DNA of 11,534 nt from Tessaracoccus flavescens (GTDB lineage Bacteria > Actinomycetota > Actinomycetes > Propionibacteriales > Propionibacteriaceae). Where the stretch lies: contig DYZF01000033.1 in assembly GCA_020741375.1 (NCBI GenBank), positions 1-11,534 on the forward strand. Reading direction: 5' to 3'. Each line of letters starts with the position of its first letter. Position 1 is the stretch's first letter. The position numbers and the translations under genes were made by a program. The notes beneath the pieces are model-generated. The model was not told where the DNA came from. It did no database searches and saw only the letters and a list, made by a program, of their open reading frames with translations. Shown piece after piece: positions 6,706 to 11,534 of this stretch.

Positions 6706-7280
6706 CCACACACGTTCAGGATGCTGCCGTCAGCACTAAGCAGTTGCGGTTGCGGCCGGTGCTGGCCGTCCACACCGGCGACGGCAAGGGCAAGACCACC
6801 GCGGCCATGGGCATGGCGTTGCGTTCCTGGGCACAAGGCTGGGACATCGGGATCTACCAATTCGTGAAGTCTGCCAAGTGGAAGACCGGTGAGCAGGAGG
6901 CCTTCGCGGCGCTGCCCGCCCGCGGGGCGCTGACGTGGGAGAAGATGGGCACCGGCTGGTCGTGGTCTCGGGCGCACACTGCCACCGACCCGGCCGAGGC
7001 CGCCCGCGACGGATGGGCCCGGATCAAAGAGGGCCTCGCCGCCGAACGGCACCGATTCTGGCTGCTGGACGAGTTCACCTACCCCATGGAATGGGGCTGG
7101 GTGGATGTCGACGACGTCATCTCCGCGCTGCGGTCGCGCCCAGGGACCCAACACGTCGTCATCACTGGACGCCGCGCCGACCAGAGGCTGATCGACGCCG
7201 CCGATCTCGTGACCGAGATGGTGCCGATCAAGCACCCCCTCGACGGCGGACAGCGCGGGCAGGCAGGCATCGAATGGTGA
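6702..7280 (+). CDS. cobO: Cob(I)yrinic acid a,c-diamide adenosyltransferase (CobA/CobO/BtuR family)
   Basis: This enzyme transfers the 5'-deoxyadenosyl group from ATP to Co(I) corrinoids, forming the upper axial ligand. The protein has 192 residues. The P-loop is GDGKGKTT (26-33), with the family-specific ending KTTAAMGMALR. Further marks are YQFVKS (52-57), the Walker B-like LLDEFTYPM (121-129), ITGR (154-157) and the characteristic C-terminus ending GIEW. I chose GTG at 6702 because it overlaps the cbiT stop as GTGA, like the other junctions in this operon; an ATG at 6654 would reach 48 bases into cbiT. The first 18 residues before the conserved core are variable, so the start is less certain than the rest. 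Its stop overlaps the next gene. Confidence 0.93.
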   Translation: MTTHVQDAAVSTKQLRLRPVLAVHTGDGKGKTTAAMGMALRSWAQGWDIGIYQFVKSAKWKTGEQEAFAALPARGALTWEKMGTGWSWSRAHTATDPAEAARDGWARIKEGLAAERHRFWLLDEFTYPMEWGWVDVDDVISALRSRPGTQHVVITGRRADQRLIDAADLVTEMVPIKHPLDGGQRGQAGIEW

Positions 7281-9712
7281 GCCGGTTCGTGATCGCCGCG
7301 GCCTCATCGGGGTCCGGCAAGACCACCGTGGCGACGGGCCTCATGGCGGCGCTCACGGCCCGCGGCACGGCGGTCGCCCCCTTCAAGATCGGTCCCGACT
7401 ACATCGACCCGGGCTACCACGGCTTGGCGACAGGCCGCCCCGGCCGCAACCTCGATCCGTGGCTGTGTGGCGAGGAGCGCATCGCGCCGCTGTTCCTCCA
7501 CGGTGCGCAGGGAGCCGATGTGGCGATCGTCGAAGGAGTCATGGGGCTCTTCGACGGCAAACTCGGCACCCGCGGGTTCGGGTCGACAGCACACGTCGCC
7601 CGCCTCCTCGACGCCCCGGTGGTCCTCGTCATCGATGCGCGGCACACGTCACGCACCGTCGGCGCCACCGTGCTGGGCCTCGCCAGCTTCGACCCGTCGC
7701 TGCGCGTGGGAGGCGTCATCCTCAACCAGGTGGGCAGCCCGCGGCACGGTGCCGAGGCGAGAGACGCCGTCGAACAGGCAGGTTTCCCAGTGCTCGGCGA
7801 GCTGCCACGCAATCTTGAGATCGAGGCCCCGTCGAGGCATCTGGGGCTGGTCCCGGCCGCCGAACGCGACCACACGGGGGTCGCGGCGATGGGGAACACC
7901 GTCGCCGAACACCTCGACCTGGATGCCATCCTGGCGCTCGGCGCCTCGTCTCCCGCCCTCGACGTGGAGCCGTGGAATCCAGCCGACGAAGTGACGCCGC
8001 TCACCGAGAACCGGCCCAGAATTGCCGTCGCCGGGGGTCGCGCGTTTACCTTCCGCTATCCGGAGACCGACGAACTGCTCGTGGCCGCCGGCTGCGAGGT
8101 GGTGGAGTTCGACCCACTCCGTGATAGCGCCCTGCCTGCCGGCGCGTCGGGGCTGTGGCTGGGGGGCGGTTTCCCTGAGGTGTACGCCGGGGAACTGTCC
8201 GGCAACCAGGAACTCGCCAGCGATATTCGCCGCGCCGTCGAAGCCGGCCTGCCGACGGTGGCCGAGTGCGCAGGGCTGCTGTATCTGGCCCGATCTCTGG
8301 ACGGGCATCCGATGGTGGGCGCGCTCGATGCCGAATCCGCCATGCACCCGCGACTCGTTCTGGGCTATCGGACGGCTGAGGCCAGCTCCGAGAACCTTCT
8401 GGGCAGGCCGGGGGAGGCGGTGACGGGGCACGAATTCCACCGCACACGCACGGAGGTCGCGGAGGGGACGCCCGCCTGGATCCTCGACGGCAAACCCGAC
8501 GGCGTCGCCACCGGCACCGTCCACGCGTCATACTTGCACGTGCATTGGGCTGGCCACCCCCAGTTGGCGCAGCGGTTCGCCGACGCGGCGCACACGTTCG
8601 CGCAATCGGCTGCGGCGGGGGTTGCGTCGGGATCTGAACCCATCGTCGGGAGAGCGCCGTTCAGAGCCCCCGCAACGACGACCGTGGAGACGCCCTCCGC
8701 AGCCGTCGATCTCCTGCACCACGGCGACCGCGACCTGGGGGAGGGGCTGATCGACTTCGCCGTCAACCTGCGCCAAGCCACCACACCCCCGTGGCTGGTC
8801 AAGGCGATTCGCGCTAGCGGTTGGGCCGCGTATCCGGACGCCAGCCGGGCCAAGGCCGCCATCGCGCAGCGACACGGTGTGGATCCAGCCATGGTGCTGC
8901 CGTGCGCGGGCGCTGCCGAGGCATTCACCCTGATCGCCCGGGCGCTGCCGGGGAGCAGCACCGTTGTGCACCCCCAATTCACTGAGCCGGAAGCCGCGCT
9001 GCGTGCCGCAGGTCGCACCCCCCGGCGCGCGGTGCTGACGCCCCAGACTGGATTCACGTTGACGCCGTCGCAGGTGGCGCCGTCGGATCTGATCATCGTG
9101 GGTAACCCCACCAACCCGACCGGCGTCCTTCACCCCGCACCTTCGCTCCTAGCCCTGCCGGCTGGCGTGCTCGTCGTCGACGAGGCATTTCTGGACGCGG
9201 TGCCGGGGGAGCCCGGGACACTGATCGCGCCCGAGATGCCGGGCCGGTTGGTGCTGCGGTCGCTGACCAAAACGTGGGCGCTAGCCGGGCTGCGGGCTGG
9301 ATATGTCGTCGGCGATCCGGAGCTGATCGAGCGGTTGGCCGAGCAGCAGCCTCCGTGGTCCGTGTCGACGCCGGCGGCCGAAGCGATGGTCGCCACGACG
9401 AGCGATCGGGCGCTGCGCCAAAGTCACCTCTTGGCTGTTGAGGCAGCGGCTCACCGGGCCGACCTCGAGGCGAATCTGCGCTGCATCGGACTGGATCCAG
9501 TGCCAGGGGTCGCGCCCTTCGTGCTCGTCAACACGGCCAGCCTGTCGCGGCAGTCGTTGCGATCCGCCATGGCCGATCGGGGTTTCGCCGTGCGCCGAGG
9601 GGAATCCTTCCCAGGGTTGGGCCCCACGTGGCTCCGGCTCGCGGTGCGGACCCCGGCGCAACACCGTCGCCTGGCCGAGGCACTGATGTTGTGTCAGGAG
9701 GCGACGGCGTGA
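7274..9712 (+). CDS. cobB: Fusion: cobyrinate a,c-diamide synthase (CobB/CbiA) + threonine-phosphate decarboxylase (CobC/CobD)
   Basis: This is one uninterrupted 812-residue frame with two enzymes. Residues 1 to about 440 are a complete CobB/CbiA: P-loop SSGSGKTT (11-18), KIGPDYIDPGYH (38-49), VEGVMGLFDG (86-95), and a glutaminase domain with nucleophile Cys332 in AECAGLLYL, GHEFHRT (385-391) and SYLHVHW (419-425, His424 likely catalytic). It amidates the a and c carboxylates using glutamine and ATP. Residues of about 441-478 form an Ala/Pro/Thr-rich linker. Residues of about 479-812 are a PLP enzyme: HGDRD, DFAVNLR (494-500), GNPTNPTG (610-617), VVDEAF (634-639), Schiff-base Lys666 in SLTKTWALAGLRAGY, and Arg788. 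The HGD and DFAVN blocks resemble mycobacterial Rv2231c. This half should make aminopropanol phosphate from threonine phosphate. The start is ATG 7274, or GTG 7277, which would give a GTGA overlap with cobO. The 113-residue upstream extension is shadow sequence. Confidence 0.93.
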   Translation: MVSRFVIAAASSGSGKTTVATGLMAALTARGTAVAPFKIGPDYIDPGYHGLATGRPGRNLDPWLCGEERIAPLFLHGAQGADVAIVEGVMGLFDGKLGTRGFGSTAHVARLLDAPVVLVIDARHTSRTVGATVLGLASFDPSLRVGGVILNQVGSPRHGAEARDAVEQAGFPVLGELPRNLEIEAPSRHLGLVPAAERDHTGVAAMGNTVAEHLDLDAILALGASSPALDVEPWNPADEVTPLTENRPRIAVAGGRAFTFRYPETDELLVAAGCEVVEFDPLRDSALPAGASGLWLGGGFPEVYAGELSGNQELASDIRRAVEAGLPTVAECAGLLYLARSLDGHPMVGALDAESAMHPRLVLGYRTAEASSENLLGRPGEAVTGHEFHRTRTEVAEGTPAWILDGKPDGVATGTVHASYLHVHWAGHPQLAQRFADAAHTFAQSAAAGVASGSEPIVGRAPFRAPATTTVETPSAAVDLLHHGDRDLGEGLIDFAVNLRQATTPPWLVKAIRASGWAAYPDASRAKAAIAQRHGVDPAMVLPCAGAAEAFTLIARALPGSSTVVHPQFTEPEAALRAAGRTPRRAVLTPQTGFTLTPSQVAPSDLIIVGNPTNPTGVLHPAPSLLALPAGVLVVDEAFLDAVPGEPGTLIAPEMPGRLVLRSLTKTWALAGLRAGYVVGDPELIERLAEQQPPWSVSTPAAEAMVATTSDRALRQSHLLAVEAAAHRADLEANLRCIGLDPVPGVAPFVLVNTASLSRQSLRSAMADRGFAVRRGESFPGLGPTWLRLAVRTPAQHRRLAEALMLCQEATA

Positions 9713-10431
9713 ACCCACTCCAGGGCGTCCTCGACAGAGTTGACGACCTGCACCCCAGGCTCCGGCTCGGGTCGAGAAATCATCACGACGGCGGCCCCCG
9801 CTTCACGGGCCGCGGTCAGTTTCGCGTCGGTGTGGCTGCCGCCGGCGTCCTTCGTGACGACGCACCTGAACCCGTGGCCCGCGAACAGGGCGCGTTCGTC
9901 GTCCAGCGCGAAGGGGCCGCGCGACCGCAGCACCGTCCAGCGTTCCGGCAGGGCAACGTCGGGAGGGTCAGTGACCCGTGCGACGACGTCGCTGTCGGCC
10001 AGAATCTCAACGTAATCGGGGGTGTGCTGGCGGCCCACGGTCAGGAAGATGGGGCCGCCGACGCGAGCCGCTGCACGGGCGGCCTCCGCATGGGACGCCA
10101 CCCACTGCCAGCCCGCCGCCTCCGGATGCTGCCCCCAACTCGGACGCTCCACTCGCAGCAGCGCCACGCCCACGTCGGCGCAGGCGCGATCGGCGTGGTG
10201 ATGCATGGTGGCCGCGAAGGGATGCGTGGCGTCGACGACGGCACTCACTTGCTGCGTCCGCAGAAACTCTGCCAAACCGTCCACGCCGCCGAAACCGCCG
10301 GAGCGGGTCCGTCCCGTCACAGCGGGATTGTCCGTACGGCCCGCCAGCGACAGCAGGGCTTCGGGCAGTGCCGCAGCCAATCGTCGGCCCTCCGCTGTGC
10401 CCCCAAGAATCAAGATCACGCCTCCATCCAA
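9694..10431 (-). CDS. cobK: Precorrin-6A reductase
   Basis: CobK (CbiJ in the anaerobic pathway) reduces precorrin-6A, or its cobalt form, to precorrin-6B using a nicotinamide cofactor. With the TTG start at 10431 it has 245 residues. Motifs are LILGGTAEGR (7-16), GRTRSGGFGGVDG (40-52), DATHPFA (67-73), SRGPF (170-174) and TKDAGGSHTDAKL (193-205), all typical of the family. The true start is uncertain: GTG at 10419 would give an N-terminus beginning directly at ILILGG, but its GGAGG is only one base away, while TTG at 10431 has no clear ribosome site. The gene runs against its neighbours. Its 3' end overlaps the 3' end of the cobB-cobC fusion by 19 bases, and its 5' end lies 23-35 bases from the divergent cobT start. 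It supplies the step after CobF. Confidence 0.92.
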   Translation of the reverse strand: MDGGVILILGGTAEGRRLAAALPEALLSLAGRTDNPAVTGRTRSGGFGGVDGLAEFLRTQQVSAVVDATHPFAATMHHHADRACADVGVALLRVERPSWGQHPEAAGWQWVASHAEAARAAARVGGPIFLTVGRQHTPDYVEILADSDVVARVTDPPDVALPERWTVLRSRGPFALDDERALFAGHGFRCVVTKDAGGSHTDAKLTAAREAGAAVVMISRPEPEPGVQVVNSVEDALEWVHAVAS

Positions 10432-10440
10432 CCATTGACC

Positions 10441-10446
10441 GAAAGG
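10441..10446 (+). promoter_or_regulatory. Ribosome binding site of cobT in the cobK/cobT divergent gap
   Basis: GAAAGG lies eight bases before the ATG at 10455 and fixes the cobT start. The gap between cobK and cobT is too short to hold two separate promoters together with this site, so any promoter for either gene must lie within the other's coding region or further away. Confidence 0.55.
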
Positions 10447-10454
10447 TGACCCCC

Positions 10455-11507
10455 ATGACCCTCGACCAGACGATCGCAGCGATCGTTCCCGTCTCCGACG
10501 AGGCCCTCACGGCCGCCGAGGAGCGCCAGAACCAGCTGACCAAGCCCCCGGGCTCGCTCGGGCAGATCGAGGAAGTAGGCAACCGGCTCGCCGCCATCGC
10601 AGGAGTGTGCCCGCCGCCCGTTCCCGCCAAGCCCGTCATCGGCCTGTTCGCCGGCGACCACGGGGTCTGCGCGCAAGGCGTCACCCCGTGGCCGCAGGAA
10701 GTCACCGTCCAGATGGCGCTCAACATCGCCGCCGGTGGTGCCGCCATCGCGGTGCTCGGCCGTCAGTTGGGCGCCGACGTGTGGGTCACCAACGTCGGTG
10801 TCGCCGCTGAACTCCCCCAGGGCACCACCGTCCGCGACCGCCTCGTCCGCCGCGGCACCCGCGACTTCACCGTCGAACCCGCCATGACCCGCGAAGACGC
10901 GGTCGCGGCGCTGGAAGTTGGCATCGATACGGCCTTCGAGGCGATCGACGGCGGCGCCGACTGCCTGCTGACCGGCGAGATGGGCATCGGCAACACGACT
11001 CCCGCGGCAGCCCTCATTTCCGCTCTGACTGGTGCTTCCGCCGCAGCTGTCACCGGTCGGGGTGCTGGGGCCGATGACGAGATGCTCGCCCGCAAGGTTG
11101 AGGTCATCGAATCCGGAATCTCTCAGCATGGCGTCACGGCCGACGATCCGCTGGGCCTCTTGGCCGCCGTCGGAGGTCTGGAGCACGCTGCGCTCGCTGG
11201 CTTCATCCTCGGCGGCGCGGCCCGCCGGGTCCCCGTCGTCATCGACGGCGTCATCGCGGCTTCGGCGGCGCTGGTCGCGGTGGCCCTCGCGCCCAACGCC
11301 AAGGGCTACCTGATTTCCGGCCACGCCGGCATGGAGCCTGGAATCACAGAAGCCGTCTCGGCCCTCGGCCTGCGACCGCTGCTCGATCTCAATCTGCGTC
11401 TCGGCGAGGGCAGCGGTGCCGCCATGGCCCTGCCGATCGTTCAGGCGGGTGCCCGCATTCTGGGTGAGATGGCCACGTTCGCCGACGCGGGCGTGACCAG
11501 CGGCTAG
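10455..11507 (+). CDS. cobT: Nicotinate-nucleotide--dimethylbenzimidazole phosphoribosyltransferase
   Basis: CobT exchanges the nicotinate of nicotinate mononucleotide for the lower-ligand base (typically 5,6-dimethylbenzimidazole), giving the alpha-riboside phosphate used in nucleotide loop assembly. The 350 residues match the family length of about 350. Family blocks are LTKPPGSLGQIEE (28-40), FAGDHGV (65-71), TGEMGIGNTTPA (173-184, with Glu175), VVIDGVIAASAAL (261-273), ISGHAGMEPG (287-296) and LRLGEGSGAAMA (314-325). Glu318 in the last block corresponds to the catalytic glutamate (317 in Salmonella). The ATG is set by GAAAGG eight bases upstream; the long frame extension upstream is antisense to cobK. 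The gene is complete, and only 27 bases without visible features follow it. It is the only gene here for the lower-ligand branch; partners such as CobS and CobU are outside. Confidence 0.95.
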   Translation: MTLDQTIAAIVPVSDEALTAAEERQNQLTKPPGSLGQIEEVGNRLAAIAGVCPPPVPAKPVIGLFAGDHGVCAQGVTPWPQEVTVQMALNIAAGGAAIAVLGRQLGADVWVTNVGVAAELPQGTTVRDRLVRRGTRDFTVEPAMTREDAVAALEVGIDTAFEAIDGGADCLLTGEMGIGNTTPAAALISALTGASAAAVTGRGAGADDEMLARKVEVIESGISQHGVTADDPLGLLAAVGGLEHAALAGFILGGAARRVPVVIDGVIAASAALVAVALAPNAKGYLISGHAGMEPGITEAVSALGLRPLLDLNLRLGEGSGAAMALPIVQAGARILGEMATFADAGVTSG

Positions 11508-11534
11508 TACTCCGAGGCCGTGAGTTTTGCCGTC

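Noticed and set aside
6935..7273. Upstream extension of the cobB-cobC frame (113 codons)
   Set aside because: It runs through cobO in another frame and is Arg-rich, whereas CobB homology begins at residue 2 of the ATG at 7274.
9628..10449. Plus-strand open frame of 273 codons opposite cobK
   Set aside because: It has no motif and begins inside the fusion gene. The opposite strand encodes an intact CobK with all family blocks.
9978..10454. Upstream extension of the cobT frame (159 codons)
   Set aside because: It is Arg/Pro-rich and antisense to cobK. The ATG at 10455 has a ribosome site and the CobT family start.
10416..11324. Minus-strand open frame of 302 codons opposite cobT
   Set aside because: It is Gly/Asp/Arg-rich with no motif, and is shadow sequence of the well-conserved cobT.
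1..11534. Mobile elements, CRISPR arrays, tRNA genes or phage genes
   Set aside because: I saw no transposase or integrase motifs, no spaced direct repeats and no tRNA-like cloverleaf. All substantial frames belong to B12 synthesis or cobalt transport.

Overview
The window is a cobalamin (vitamin B12) biosynthesis and cobalt-uptake locus from a high-GC bacterium. Strong G/C bias at third codon positions, GTG starts, an Rv2231c-like CobC domain and a mycobacterial CysG-like dehydrogenase domain all point to an actinobacterium. Propionibacteriaceae or relatives are plausible, but the family is inferred. I see no mobile elements, tRNA or rRNA genes, or CRISPR arrays. Almost every base is coding, and no gene-free stretch exceeds 300 bases.

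Left part (1-3426). The 3' part of cobJ/cbiH is followed, with a 4-base overlap, by a fused gene: an N-terminal CbiX/SirB-type chelatase and a C-terminal SirC-type precorrin-2 dehydrogenase. Two tandem hairpins fill the convergent gap that follows. On the minus strand lie cobH (precorrin-8X methylmutase) and cobF (precorrin-6A synthase), joined by a one-base TGATG overlap.

Middle part (3427-9712). A compact cobalamin riboswitch precedes a tightly packed plus-strand operon: cbiM, cbiN, cbiQ, cbiO (cobalt ECF transporter), cbiT (precorrin-6B decarboxylating methylase), cobO (corrinoid adenosyltransferase) and a second fusion, CobB/CbiA (a,c-diamide synthase) joined to CobC/CobD (threonine-phosphate decarboxylase). 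All junctions overlap or nearly touch, so B12 probably controls transport and several corrin-ring steps together.

Right part (9694-11534). cobK (precorrin-6A reductase) lies on the minus strand, tail-to-tail with the fusion gene and overlapping it by 19 bases. It is head-to-head with cobT (lower-ligand phosphoribosyltransferase) across a gap of only 23-35 bases.

Together the genes cover cobalt import, sirohydrochlorin formation and metal insertion, ring contraction (CobJ), C1 deacetylation/methylation (CobF), reduction (CobK), C15 methylation/decarboxylation (CbiT), methyl migration (CobH), a,c-amidation, adenosylation, the aminopropanol-phosphate arm and lower-ligand activation. Genes for CbiL/CobI, CbiF/CobM, CbiE, CbiG or CbiD, CobQ, CbiB, CobU and CobS are not in view. 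The most unusual features are the two fusions and the mix of an early-metal chelatase with CobF, the late-cobalt-pathway enzyme. I found no wholly new system; the novelty is in gene architecture and regulation.
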